From assembly GCF_037893015.1 (NCBI RefSeq), contig NC_133658.1, positions 171,527,711 to 171,591,710 on the forward strand: a stretch of DNA of 64,000 nucleotides. Reading direction: 5' to 3'. Numbering within the stretch: position 1 is the stretch's first letter; each line of letters begins with the position of its first letter. A program made the translations under genes and the position numbers. The notes below the pieces were generated by a model. It searched no databases. It was not told the origin of the DNA and worked only from the letters and a program-made list of their open reading frames with translations. Of the stretch, positions 50,290-61,126 are shown one piece after another. This DNA is from Macrotis lagotis (Eukaryota; Chordata; Mammalia; Peramelemorphia; Peramelidae).

Positions 50290-50720
50290 TAATGATAGTG
50301 AACATTTACATAGCATTTTTTTTTTTAGATTTTTCAAGGCAGTGGGGTTAAGTGGCTTGCCCAAGGCCACACGGCTAATTATTAAGTGTCTGAGGTCAGA
50401 TTTGAACCCAGGTACTCCTGACTCCAAGGCTGGTGCTCTATCCACTGTGCCACCTAGCCACCCCATTTACATAGCATTTTAAGGTTTACAAAATGATTTA
50501 CACACATTATTGCCCTTGCTTCTCACAACTTTTATCATCATATTAGTATACAACTATTACATTATATAAGCTATTATTATCTCCAGTTTACAAATAGAGA
50601 AACTGAGGCAGACAGAGGTTAAGGGACTTGCCCAGGATCACACAGCTAGTAAGTGCTCAAGTTGGAATTTGGACTCAAGTCTTCCTGACTCCAGATTCAG
50701 TAATCTTTCAACTACTTGAA
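50290..50720 (+). mobile_element. MIR variant split by WSINE
   Basis: AATGATAGTGAACATTTACA before and GCATTTTAAGGTTTACAAAA, CAAATAGAGAAACTGAGGCA and GGATCACACAGCTAGTAAGT after the SINE. Ends near CAACTACTTGAAACTCG. Confidence 0.8.
50304..50480 (-). mobile_element. WSINE1-type CORE-SINE, 16-bp duplications
   Basis: Insert 50320-50464 between ATTTACATAGCATTTT at 50304-50319 and 50465-50480. Reverse orientation, inside a MIR. Confidence 0.97.
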
Positions 50721-51587
50721 ACTCGTCTATGTTTAGTGCCCCACAGGTGGTGAGGAAATGAATCCAGATCCCTCTCCCTTCAGATTTGGTCCCCCCCACC
50801 CTTCTGTGCCACTTAAGGCAGATCAGGACCACTCCTGGCTGACTACAGAAATCTGTGAGATTCTTCAGCCTACCAGGCTGCAGGGTTTTCCTCATCCTTT
50901 CCCATTGTGAGGCTTTCTCCTGAGCCATGTCAGCAAATCTGCCTGGCTGGATAATGGAATCACCATGGTAACGCTTATCCCTTCAGAACCGTGAGGTCCT
51001 GCTCATTTCAGTTGTTATCTGAGCTCATCACATCCAGCTCTCCCCAGGCTGAATAGTCATGAGCTTTAATCAGTCCTCAGCTGATCAACACACCCCATCC
51101 ACCTGTTTCCTCTCCACACATCAAATCAGCCTCTTCAAGATGAAAAACAAAAAAAGAAAGAATTTCTATTTATACATGTACATACAAACATAGCCCCAAG
51201 AAGGCTCCACTGTGGGTTTCTGAGAAGGTATCCTTAGGATTCTGAGGTGAAACCAGATAGTTGGAGGGCAGAGGGGGAAACTAGTTAAACAGGTGGCAAT
51301 TGTGTCTTTCTACAAAATTACTGTGAGATGTGGCAATCAGAATCGAAAGGCTCAAAATAGCTCAGGGGGAAGTTAGATAAGCAAGGCGTCTCTCTGCAGC
51401 CAGGACTGGGAACTTTCCACTGGCTCCGCATCCAGCTGTTCTCCTTAAAACGTGGCTCCTCCAAACTCATTTTCAGCCAGGAGTCTTCAAACTGGAGTCT
51501 CTGGATTCCGCATCTCGGGAAGTGTGTTGGCAGAGGCTTCCTCCCGAGATCTGCAAGTTTTAGCGATGGCTTGATGCCCCTGCCCGA
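50721..51587. other. Low-copy segment, best regulatory candidate
   Basis: About 870 bp without recognised repeats, with higher GC than its surroundings and several CpG pairs (for example CATCTCGGG, CCCGAGAT near 51510-51550). Contains an X-box-like site (50959-50972), TTATCT (51015-51020), CAGCTG (51078-51083) and CACCTG (51101-51106). A 96-codon reverse frame (50638-50928) starts here but runs into MIR; no domain. Confidence 0.45.
50959..50972. promoter_or_regulatory. X-box-like (RFX) motif
   Basis: ATCACC-AT-GGTAAC matches the RFX dimer pattern GTNRCC(N0-3)RGYAAC in 11 of 12 defined positions (first base A instead of G). A single motif match is weak evidence of function. Confidence 0.3.
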
Positions 51588-52015
51588 AAGAGTGGCACAG
51601 TAGGATAACGTGATAGAGCAGGAAGACCCCAGTTCAAATCCTGACTCGGATTATTTCCCCAACTGCGTTCCACCTAACAAATTATTTAAGGACTTTTAAT
51701 CTCTGTTTATCTGTGAAATGGGGAATAATACCTGACCTCACAAAATTGTTGGGCAACTAGGTGGTACTGTGTATGCAGAGCACTGGTTCTGGAGTCAGGA
51801 GGATCCGAGTTCTAATGCTGCCCAACTGTGTGACCCTGGACAAGTCATTTAACTCTGTTTATCTCAGTTTTCTCATCTATTAAATGAGCTGGAGAAGAAA
51901 GGGCAAACCACTCTAGTATCTCTGCCAAGAAAACCCACATGAAGAGAAAATGATTGAATAACACCGCAAGGTTGTTGGGGCAAATCAAATGAGACAATAA
52001 ATGTATAATGATTGT
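51588..52015 (+). mobile_element. MIR/Ther CORE-SINE split by MAR1
   Basis: AGCAGGAAGACCCCAGTTCA, GTTTATCTGTGAAATGGGGA and CCTGACCTCACAAAATTGTT before; GCAAGGTTGTTGGGGCAAAT and GAGACAATAAATGTATAATG after the inserted MAR1. Confidence 0.78.
51752..51960 (+). mobile_element. MAR1-type CORE-SINE nested in SINE
   Basis: GGCAACTAGGTGGTACTGTG, TGTGTGACCCTGGACAAGTC, the RTE-like tail CACTCTAGTATCTCTGCCAA, ending GATTGAATAACA. Flanking CAAAATTGTTG and CAAGGTTGTTG look like an aged 11-bp duplication. Confidence 0.85.
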
Positions 52016-52198
52016 ATATTTTGGTCTCATTCTGGAATAAATCTATTACATTTTCCTTAAGGGCTGTAGTATACCTGAGTGGTTTGTGGGTTTCTCTTTC
52101 CTTTGCCAATTGACTCAAACTGTGTTCCCTCTAATTTGTTAGGGTACTGGTGACTGGCACTCCCAGTTCCGTTAACCATGTAACACTGGATTAGATTT
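52016..52198. other. Spacer, nothing recognised
   Basis: Minus-strand frames of 61 and 81 codons (51845-52118) cross the SINE; not credible. Confidence 0.4.
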
Positions 52199-52403
52199 TA
52201 CTTCAAAGATTGTTGCTGTTATTTGTCCTTCATTCTTGAAGATCATGACATCAAGGATGTGATACCATGACATGTACATGAATTAGATTTAAGTAAAAAA
52301 GGCCGGGCAACACCAGCAGCCTCACTTTCTCCTCCAGAGCCTGCCAGGTCCAGTGGCCAGATATGGGTCAGGACAACTGGAGGTAGCCCTCTACTTCAAA
52401 GAT
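52199..52403 (-). mobile_element. RTE-tailed SINE with 12-bp duplications
   Basis: Insert 52211-52391 between TACTTCAAAGAT at 52199-52210 and 52392-52403. In sense (reverse strand) it starts GAGGGCTACCTCCAGTTGTC and ends GAATGAAGGACAAATAACAG plus CAACA, an RTE-like tail instead of poly-A. This is the copy that proves the family is retrotransposed. Confidence 0.85.
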
Positions 52404-52709
52404 AAAACAAGAACAGACTTGTAGATATTTCCCTCAATCCCTCTTGGGGCATAATTTCTTCTACATCTCCTTGATCTAGGGCTGGAGGAATTGACTTGTG
52501 GTCAAAAATGAGCTCTTTTCCTGAATGGCATCGATCCCATGAAACTCATGTCCACTTGCAGGATAAGTACCAGAAGGACTTCAGTCTAGGTTACAGCTGG
52601 GCTGGGATACGAAAGGTCATTCTCCAAGACCTTTCCTTGTTCCTCATGGCATTCATATTGTGCTTTCAGACAATCTAACACTGGAACAACAGGGCAACAA
52701 AGAGCCCTT
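52404..52709. other. Low-copy DNA
   Basis: No repeat recognised; a 60-codon frame (52496-52678) has no domain. Confidence 0.4.
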
Positions 52710-53403
52710 TAGACCTTTCTTTCTTTTAAAAAATATTTTATTTATTTTCCATCTATATGCAAAGATAGTTTTCAGCAATCATTTTTTGGTAAGATTTTGA
52801 GTTTCACATTTCTTTCCTCCCTCCTTCCCCTTTTCCTCTCCCCCCAACAGAAAGTAATCTAATATAGGTTATACATGTATAACTATGTTAAGCATATATC
52901 TATATTAATCATGTTATGAAAGAAGAATCAAATCGTAAAAGGGAAAAATATATGACAAGAAAAAATATAATTCATAAAACAAATTTAAAAAATTGGAAAT
53001 AGTAAACTTTGGCCTACATTCTGACTTCATAGTTTCTTCTTTACATAATATTTTCCATCGAAAGTCCATCTGAATTGTCTTATTAGATTATTTTACTTCT
53101 GAGATGAGCAAGTACATTAGAGCTGATCGTCACACAATGTTGCTGTTAGTGTATACTGATTCTGCTCACTTCATTCAGCAGCAGTTTGTACATGTCTTTT
53201 CAGGCTTTTCTGACTTCTTGTAGAACGAGTGTTCCATCACAATAATATACCACAATTTGTTTAACCATTCCCTAATTGATGAGCATCCCCTCAATATCCA
53301 ATTCCTTGCCTCTATAAAAAGCACCACTATAGCTATTTTTGTACATGTGGGTTTTTTTTTTACTTTTTTTTGTGATCTCTTTGGGATACCTCTAGACCTT
53401 TCT
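52710..53403 (-). mobile_element. 5'-truncated L1 with 11-bp duplications
   Basis: Insert 52721-53392 between TAGACCTTTCT at 52710-52720 and 53393-53403. Contains 3' UTR (TAATATAGGTTATACATGTA) and the ORF2 end (TTCCCTAATTGATGAGCATC, AATTCCTTGCCTCTATAAAA). Confidence 0.95.
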
Positions 53404-53755
53404 AAGTCAAAAGGTCAAGGTCTCCATTCCTTTTCCAAGTCACTGAGCTTTCCCAACAGCATTGAGGCAAAAAGGAGGTCAAATTCATTAGATGCTTTGA
53501 ATCTTTCCACAGTTACTCAAAAAGACTTCTTTTCACTATGCAGTTAGCTGAATGGAGTGGGTTACAGATGTCTAGGCATACTCCACGACCTGCATTTTCA
53601 AAGTACTTCCACTACATTAAATCACAATTGTTCCAGATGCAGCTCCCTAGATCTTCTGTGTGGGTGCCATCTGAGGCTCTCTAGGTATGTTTCAGACCCC
53701 AATTATATATGGAAGGTGCTTTGCAAAATTAAAAATATCATATCATTGTTTCTTA
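53404..53755. other. Low-copy segment
   Basis: Contains AAAAGGTCAAGGTC (53408-53421), two nuclear-receptor-like AGGTCA/AAGGTC half sites. 60-96 codon frames have no domains; the longer begins in the L1. Confidence 0.4.
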
Positions 53756-53759
53756 CTCT

Positions 53760-53910
53760 TTAATTTGTCAGTTGAAAAGGTATTTTGATAATTCAGCATA
53801 ATTGCTTTCCTTTCTTATTTTATGCACTTAGAAACTTATTCTAAGGCATATTTATGTTTCACCAGAATGACAAAGGAGTCCATGATTAAAAAAATTAAGA
53901 AGCATGGGTA
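53760..53910 (+). mobile_element. hAT-like MITE, partial
   Basis: CTTATTTTATGCACTTAGAA, CATATTTATGTTTCACCAGA, GACAAAGGAGTCCATGATTA and AAATTAAGAAGC match the right half of the element at 34848-35036. Confidence 0.6.
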
Positions 53911-54499
53911 CATAGTAAATGTTATATAAATAATTATATCAATCAATCAATAAATGATTAATAATAAAACAGTGGCTGACACATGATAGATGTTATTTAA
54001 ATTGATAAAACTGATAAAACAATAATGACAGTAATATATACTCAGCCTTCCACTCCTCAATATTACATACCTCCTCTTGCCATCATTGCAAGATGCCCCT
54101 ACACTGAAGATCTGAGCACCAATGTGAGATTATCTCCCAACTGGGAAATAGGTCAAAATATCAGACTTATTTATATTATGAGTTTCCAAGGAATGGAGAG
54201 GATCAGTGAGAGACATATGATCTTGTGGATAGAGTTCTAGATTTGAGCTACTGGGCTTGATCTCAGAAGGATACTGACTGGAAATTTGCATCCCATACTA
54301 AACTCCCAGGCCATTTCTACATCATGTTATCTATATTCCAGCCTTTGTCTTTACCCTCCTTCATCAGGAACTTTGGATTCTGCCTCTGGGTCCTAGGCTT
54401 TAATGAATGAGCTTTCCCTTTATTTCACTCAGATCTAGGCCTCCAGGTCACTTCCAAGTGGTCTATTTTGCAGCAATGAGTATATCACACTTTCTTCTT
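53911..54499. other. Low-copy DNA with possible L2 pieces
   Basis: AAATGATTAATAATAAAACA and TGGCTGACACATGATAGATG near 53950-53990 resemble an L2 terminus. The rest is unassigned. Confidence 0.4.
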
Positions 54500-54635
54500 A
54501 ATCCCCTGATAGCTGCCTTCCCCCCATTAGAAGATGAGCTCCTTGAGGGTAGGCACTGTTTGCTCAATTATATTTGTATCCCTAGTTCTTAACATAGTAC
54601 CTGGCCCATAGTAAATATTTTAAAAATAATTTTTA
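54500..54635 (+). mobile_element. L2 LINE 3' terminus
   Basis: ATTAGAAGATGAGCTCCTTG, AGGGTAGGCACTG and CTTAACATAGTACCTGGCCC. Confidence 0.75.
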
Positions 54636-54654
54636 TTTCTAGTTCTGTAATTAA

Positions 54655-54895
54655 GCGCAATTAGGTGCTACAATGGATAGAGTGTTGGGTCTGGATTTAG
54701 GAAGACCTGAGGTCAAACCCAATCTCAGCAATTTACCTTGGGTGACCCTGGGCAAGTCATTTAACCTTGTTTGTCCGAGTTTCTTTATCTTTAAATGAAC
54801 TGGAGAGGAAATGCAAACCACTTCAGTATTTTTCCAAAGGAAACCTCACATGAAGTCCCAAAGAGTCAGAAACAATCGAAACAACTCAAACAAAA
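54655..54895 (+). mobile_element. MAR1-type CORE-SINE
   Basis: GGTGCTACAATGGATAGAGT, GGTGACCCTGGGCAAGTCAT, ACCACTTCAGTATTTTTCCA, AAAGAGTCAGAAACAATCGA. Confidence 0.88.
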
Positions 54896-54899
54896 ATTT

Positions 54900-55245
54900 T
54901 CCTATTTTGTGACCATTGGCAAGTTGCTTCACCTCTCCAGGTCTTGATTTTTTCATCTGTACAATTAAAATAATCCTACTTGCAATACCTAACTTTTAAG
55001 GTCAATTAATTTTTTGTGTTATTGTTGTTATTACTCTGGACCATTTAAAGAGCTCTTGATGAAGAATTTCCTCTGCTCAGCACCTATTCAGCTCAAAGTC
55101 TTAAAGAGTTGTCTAGGGTAACACTGAGAAATTAACTGACTTGACAGGGGTCACATAGCTAGGGTATGAGCCAGAAGCAAGACTTGAACCTAGATCTTCC
55201 TGGGTCTGAGACCTGTATTCCATTAATGACATCTCAGTTGCTTCT
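54900..55245 (+). mobile_element. MIR pieces
   Basis: 54905-55040: CATTGGCAAGTTGCTTCACC and TTTTTTCATCTGTACAATTA. 55090-55245: CAGCTCAAAGTCTTAAAGAG, CAGGGGTCACATAGCTAGGG, GACTTGAACCTAGATCTTCC (MIR3-like). Confidence 0.65.
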
Positions 55246-57153
55246 CTTAGAGAGTTTTTGGGAAACTTAAATGAGATGTGAATCATAGTTCCCAAAGGAC
55301 ACTGGATGCAAGTGTACCTGAGTCCAGCCCTGGGGGCCCAACCCCAGAGGGATGAGTTTCTGTTTTTGCCTTGTGATGCCCCCATACGAATTTTTCTAGG
55401 AAAACCTATAAAATATAGTATGGGGTGGATTTTGTTTAGATCTTTCTAAATGCAAGTAAGAGGGACCCTTCTTATAAAGGTACTCAATATACTATGTGGA
55501 TATCTGGTACAAGACAGGTTTTCACGGGTCTTACAGGATCAGCATTCACTTGCACTAGCAATTCTCATTACCCCAATGATAACTTCCACTTCTCTCCTCA
55601 TGGTTCTAAGAGACCCCAAGGTGCTGTGGGAGTGAAGTGATTTACTAGTATTATATTTCCCAAGCCCCCACCAGTGTTCTCTCATTGAATATCAGTTGAT
55701 ATCAATTAGCCGGGCAGATAATTTAATTAATAGGTATTAACTAGGGAGGCATACCAACTAATATATCAGTTAATTATTTGGTATAAAATATCCCCTCTGA
55801 ACTGGGACGATATTCTCTAATATTGGTAGAGCCCAAAAGAAAATGACTTCAATTTCAGACATGCATCCTGAAAGTCTTTTTTATTGGAAGTCCTTTCTTT
55901 CTCATCCATGGGTCCTTCATGAAGTTCCCCATAGGTGTTTTTGTCTAGTTTGTCTTTGGTTCCCAGTGCAGATATTTCTGGTTCTATTGACATGGTTAGA
56001 AAATCAATGAGGAGTTCAAATTTTCTAATCTTTAGAAATTCATAAGGTTAACATCTGGACAAAGAGAAGAGAGTAAGGGGGAGAGTCTTCTCATCCCCCC
56101 ACACTCCAAATGATTTCCTCCTTGCCACTTGGATGTTTGGACTATGAACTGACCACTATTTTATCCATGATCCACAAGTTGGGAATGAATCTTTTTTTTA
56201 GCTAATCCCAATATATTTCCTGTATAGCATCACTTCATTTCATTCATTGACTGTTTAGTCATTCAGACTGATTAAAGCTTTTTTTGCATCTGATTCAATA
56301 TCTTTTCATTGATCTCAATTAATAAAGGTATTAATGTGTACTACATATTAAAAATAACATTAATTAATTGGGGTGGGGTGATTGATCAAGTTAATCAACC
56401 CCACCCTTACCTATGCCCTCTACACACACAAAAAAAATGAATATAATACAAAGGACTCACTGAAGCCCATGAACACATAAAAGATACATATCTACTACTT
56501 TCCCCCATCTTCCAGGAACTATGGGAGAGAGGGAAAAGATAAATCTAAAACCTGGAACTAATAAGGGAGAGATAAGACAGAGGCATATAAACAGAGAAGA
56601 AGGGAGCAAATAAAATTTATGATAAATAAAATTTATGAAAGCTCCTTAGTAAGAGACTTGTGTGGATAGGATTACTCAAGAAAGATTTCCCAGAGTAAGT
56701 GGAAACTGAAAAATGAATAGGATTTGTGGGGGAAACACTGGTAGGCCTTGGATAGGTGAAAGGGGAAGGGGAATGACTTTCCTGGATGACAAGACTATAT
56801 GTGTAAGAGAAGGGCAGTACACACATCCCCAGATAGACAAAACCCAATTCATAGCTTTTCCTCTTCTCCTTTATTCCTTACTCTTCAGTTACCTGGCTCA
56901 GAGACCAGAGGATTTAGCTTTACATCTCCTCCCTGGATCATCTAGTTCCTAGTCTCCAAACTTGGATAGAGCTGACTAAAAGAATAGGAAGCAGAGATAA
57001 GAAACAAGGAAAATCAGTTGGAGGCCTGGGGACAAAATTGGGTTTGTGACTGAGCTGGTAGGACACAAATCTTTTTTTACTCTTATATAAAGGACTGAGA
57101 TCAACCAAACCTCCTCAAATGAGATAATAATTGTACAACACTTATTATCGTGC
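55246..57153. other. Long low-copy segment
   Basis: About 1.9 kb with few recognisable repeats (a MIR scrap near 55590-55650). An AT-rich block at 55690-55800 holds many TTAATTA-like homeodomain words. Frames of 61-90 codons on both strands have no domains. Confidence 0.4.
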
Positions 57154-57349
57154 AATGGTAATTATTATTATTTTTTTAGGTGTTTTTTTTTTTTTTTGCA
57201 AGGTAAATGGGATTAAGTGGCTTGCCCAAGGCCACACAGCTAGGTAATTATTAAGTGTCTGAGAGTGGATTTGAACTCAGGTCCTCCTGACTCCAAGGCT
57301 GGTGCTTTATCCACTACACCACCTAGCCGCCCCAATGATAATTATTATT
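57154..57349 (-). mobile_element. WSINE1-type CORE-SINE, 16-bp duplications
   Basis: Insert 57170-57333 between AATGGTAATTATTATT (57154-57169) and AATGATAATTATTATT (57334-57349), one mismatch. T15 tail at 57185. Confidence 0.94.
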
Positions 57350-57354
57350 GCCTT

Positions 57355-57900
57355 TAGGGTCAAAACCTTTTAAAGCCCTTCATAACCTAGCCCCCTCTTA
57401 TAACTGTTCAGTCTTCTTACACCTTACTCTCTGATACTTATTCAGTACTCTTCCATCCAATGACTCTAGCCTCCTGGTTGTTCCATGAACAAGTCAATTG
57501 ATCTCCCAGCCCCAGGCATTTTCTCTGCCTATCCTCCGTGTTCTGCAATGCTCTCCCTCCTTCACTGCCCTTCCTGTAAGGCTCAGCTAAAATCCCACCT
57601 TTTATAGGAAGCATTCCCCAACCCCTCTTAGTTCCAGTGCTTTCCCTTTTAAAATTATTTCCTATTTATTCTCAATATAGCTTGCTTTGCATGTATATTT
57701 GTTTGCATGTCATCTCCTCCATTAGACTGTAAGCTCCTAGAGGGCAGGAATCATCTTTTATCTTTGTATCTCATTCTAGGACATTGTAGATGCTTAATAA
57801 TAATTATAATTTATATATATATATAAAACAATAATGCTTAATAATTTAAAATTATTAATTAATAAATGATTACTGAATCATCATCAAAATCATCATCATC
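57355..57900 (+). mobile_element. L2 LINE 3' portion
   Basis: CCCTTCATAACCTAGCCCCC, CCATGAACAAGTCAATTGAT, GGCATTTTCTCTGCCTATCC, AGACTGTAAGCTCCTAGAGG and AATAAATGATTACTGAATCA, with a TA run at 57810-57828 and an ATC-type run at the tail. Confidence 0.88.
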
Positions 57901-59035
57901 ATCCTACCACTCCAGTTAATTGCACCTTAGATTTTTTCCCCCTCTCTTCTTATAGCTCTTCATCAAACCTCCTTCGTCATCAGAGTCATCCCTTAAGACT
58001 ATGTCAGCCTTATTCCTGCCAAGGATTTTCTCATATTCCAAGAAGAGCCAATTTGTTTACCTAAACGAGAGATGAGAGGAAAGATATGAACAGTTTCATA
58101 AAACTTCGGAGGCATGAGAAAAGAGAATGCTTGCTTCTAGGTTTTCAAATATCAATAAATCAACAGACATTTATTGAGCTAAATGTGTGTTACCAAGTTT
58201 AAGGTGCCATGTCCAACTTTTTCATAAAAGGGGGATCTTACTGTAGAGAGAGAACTTCTTGAAGTACTCCCTGAATGTCACAGGACCCTGTCATCTATAT
58301 CCAGGATCTCTAGTTGCTGGCTAGAAAAACAGTACTTTTAAATTTTAGAGAGAATGAATATGTATTCCACCCACAGTCATTTGTCTGAGGTACCACAAGG
58401 TCTGACTTTGCTCTCCCCACTCCAGTAGGACTCCCACTGTCTCCAATGAGAGCCTAAGCCTCAGAACCACAGGTCTTCTAAAAGACCAGCAGAGAAATAA
58501 TGTCCCAATTGTGGTTGTGTTTGCTAGTTGGAAGATGGGACCCTGGCAAATATGAAGGCTTGGAGAAATATCAAATAGTCTGAACTACGCACCATATTTC
58601 CTCTCTGAACCTTAGTGTGGTTTCTGCTTTTAAAAAGTCCTAAGCTTGCATTTTTAACCACCCCTACACTCCCCACACAAAGCTCTTTTGGAAATGCATT
58701 TATATATTATGAAGAGATAGAAGATTATAAGGCACCTACACAATTTCTCTTTTATGTCACTTCTCGACTCTTGTACATAAAAAAGGTCTGCTGCTAAATA
58801 AGGTCCAGTGGTCCCCTGTGCTGAGGACCATGATCTTTTCAAGGACAAAACTTCTTTTCTCAGTCTGCCAGTTAAAAAGGATGGAATTCATGGCCAATGG
58901 TGGACTTTTGGTGTCTACCAATCCAGGCAAGGAATTATTCTTTCCTGACCCTGTGGAATTCCTTTATATTTCTGATTGCTGAAAAGGAAGCCAATGTTAG
59001 AGGCAAGGCCACGTAGAAATAGGTAGTATGAGGCT
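57901..59035. other. Low-copy segment
   Basis: 58150-58230 looks like a reversed L2 tail (AACAGACATTTATTGAGCTA). The rest shows no repeat; frames of 60-64 codons have no domain. Confidence 0.4.
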
Positions 59036-59039
59036 CAGA

Positions 59040-59465
59040 GTCAGAAAATCTGAGTTTTGAACTGAATCTCCTATAGATCTCAAAATTGACATATCCATTG
59101 ACCCTCCGCTGAAACCTTCATCTCTTCCAAATAGACTTAGAACTTACCATAAAAGGCACTACTCACCTTCTAGTCACTCAGGTAAATAACTTTGATCAAC
59201 CTTTTACCTTCTTTCTCAGTCACCTCACATATCCATCATTGCAAAACCTTATCATTTCGACATCCTCAATATTCTCTCATCTGTCTCCTCTCTGGCCACA
59301 GTGATATTACCCTTATTATCTTCTACTGCAATATACTCTTAACTACTCTCTCTGCCTTTTGACTTTCCTTATTCCAATACATACTTCACACAGTTTCTGA
59401 AGTGATTTTTCTTAAGATTAGATCTGACCATAGTACCCCATTATACAATAAAGCAAAGATTTTTC
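59040..59465 (+). mobile_element. L2 LINE ORF2 end/3' region
   Basis: TCTAGTCACTCAGGTAAATA, CAAAACCTTATCATTTCGAC, TTCTACTGCAATATACTCTT and GTGATTTTTCTTAAGATTAG followed by ATCTGACCATAGTACCCC. Confidence 0.8.
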
Positions 59466-59928
59466 CTTTTCCTTCGGTGGCTTACATTCTAACTGGGGAG
59501 ATGAAAGGGAGTGGTGGTCATGGAGAGGCCACTTTGGTTCCAAAAACTTATAGGTATAATGAATGGGGCTATAGGGTAAGTAGAATTATAATGGGGCAAA
59601 TTAACATGCTCTATCTCAAAACAAAATAAAGTTAATATGCTTTTGGTTCATAGATCCAGAACCTGAAGTGGAGGGAAGAAGATCTGAAAAGTTTCCCATA
59701 ATCAAGGTAGGAGGTGAATAAAAAAAAGAAATGAAGCATGGTTTGGGTTTTTCCTCCAATAGTTACCAATTTGGAGAGGGTACTTCAGCACAGAAATTTC
59801 ATTAGGACAGGAAGTTAGCTTGAGAGGAGGAAGAAAGAAGATGAGAAGAAGGAAGAGAAGGTTAAAAAATCAGTAGTAAATGCACTCCCTTCATTCTTTT
59901 GCTTCTTGGAATATCTATTTTTCTTTTT
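59466..59928. other. Unassigned, small L2 piece at the left
   Basis: GTGGCTTACATTCTAACTGG resembles a reversed L2 3' UTR. 59820-59870 is purine-rich (GAAGAAGGAAGAG). Confidence 0.4.
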
Positions 59929-60107
59929 AAGACTTAGTTTGGGGTGGCTAGGTTACTCAGTGGATAGAGCACTGGCCCTGGAATCAGTAGTACCTGACTT
60001 CAAATCCTGCCTCAGACACTTAATAATTACCTAGCTGTGTGGCCTTGGGCAAGCCACTTAACCCCATTTGCCTTGCAAAAAACCTAAAATAAAAAAAGAC
60101 TCAGTTT
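59929..60107 (+). mobile_element. WSINE1-type CORE-SINE, 12-bp duplications
   Basis: Insert 59941-60095 between AAGACTTAGTTT (59929-59940) and AAGACTCAGTTT (60096-60107), one mismatch. Confidence 0.95.
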
Positions 60108-60720
60108 GTATGTGGTATGTTCTTATTTTCTTTGGTGAAGTTTTCTATAGTTTGTATAATCTATTCTTCAAATCACTAGTTCTTTAGAATTGTGTTATTT
60201 AGTTTCCAATCATCTTTTATGTATTCCTAAAAGACACTTTGAGTATAATTTTTATTTCACTATGATAAGTAAATCTAGTATTTCTGCTTTTCTATATTTT
60301 ATTTTATTTTAAAATTTAACTACTTGGAATGGTGTTTTAAATGATCTTTTTCTTGCAAGGTTTAGAGTTTTACATTTTCTCCTTCCATTCCCTCCCCCTG
60401 ACAGAAAGCAATCCATAGGTCATACATGTATAATCATGCTAAATATAGAGCCATGTTAGTTATGTTATGAGAGAAGAATCAGATCCAAGCAAAGTTTTCT
60501 ATATTTTAATTGGTGAAATCTTTCTGTCCCAATACAGGCTCAATTTTTGCAAAGGTACCATTTACAGATGAAAGTATGCAAATTCTTTTTAATTTCCATT
60601 AATTATCAGAGAGGTATCAACTTTGATTTATTTTAAAGTTCTATTTAGTTCTTTCACTTCTTTCTTATTTGTCTTCATCTGGCTGAGATGCTTTCCTCTC
60701 TTGTTGTGTTATAATCCTCT
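60108..60720 (-). mobile_element. L1 LINE ORF2 fragment with nested L1
   Basis: TATAATCTATTCTTCAAATC, GTTATTTAGTTTCCAATCAT, then after the insert TACAGGCTCAATTTTTGCAA, CAGATGAAAGTATGCAAATT. This matches the reversed central part of L1 ORF2. The host L1 is old and truncated at both sides. Confidence 0.6.
60288..60508 (-). mobile_element. Very short L1 3' end, 14-bp duplications
   Basis: Insert 60302-60494 (193 bp) between TTTTCTATATTT TA at 60288-60301 and 60495-60508. Only the 3' UTR (AGAAAGCAATCCATAGGTCA, CATACATGTATAATCATGC). Confidence 0.93.
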
Positions 60721-61126
60721 GAGAGAAGGTGACAAGGGACCAGGGTAATTTCTATTTCACTCTGTGAGACTTCTATCTCCTTCTGCTTTCACCTTATTTC
60801 CAGTTGCAGATTAGAAGAACAACCTTCTTCTGACCTTGTGCCTTCTATCTCCTGCTGCAGGTATCCCCTGAGGGAAGCAGCAAGGATCTGGGCGGTACTG
60901 CCATCTGCTCAGGTACAAAGTAACTTCCCCCTCCTGCTGTGTCCACTAGTGTCCTGAGATATGGAGAGCCTGTGTGTAAGGAGTGATTTTTCCTTTTACC
61001 TTAATCAAATCTTCCAACTTTTGCTGTCCCTGTCCTGAGAGAAGGAAAAGAGGAAAGTTAGTAGGGAGACTTGCTCTCTTCCTATTCAAGTTTGATTTTC
61101 ATCTCTTTCTGCACAATCTTCTACCT
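60721..61126. other. Low-copy segment with repeated CTGCTG/CCTGAG words
   Basis: Words such as CTTCTATCTCC..CTGCT and CCTGAG(A/G)GAAG recur at about 60770, 60843, 60930 and 61025, hinting at an old ~90-bp tandem repeat. It contains a possible exon (60861-60912). Confidence 0.35.
60861..60912 (+). other. Candidate 52-nt exon
   Basis: Preceded by GCCTTCTATCTCCTGCTGCAG and followed by GTACAAAG. One frame is open: VSPEGSSKDLGGTAICS. The surrounding internal repetition lowers its credibility. Confidence 0.2.

Noticed and set aside
50638-50928. 96-codon reverse frame starting in low-copy DNA
   Set aside because: It runs into a MIR element, has no domain and no splice or promoter context.
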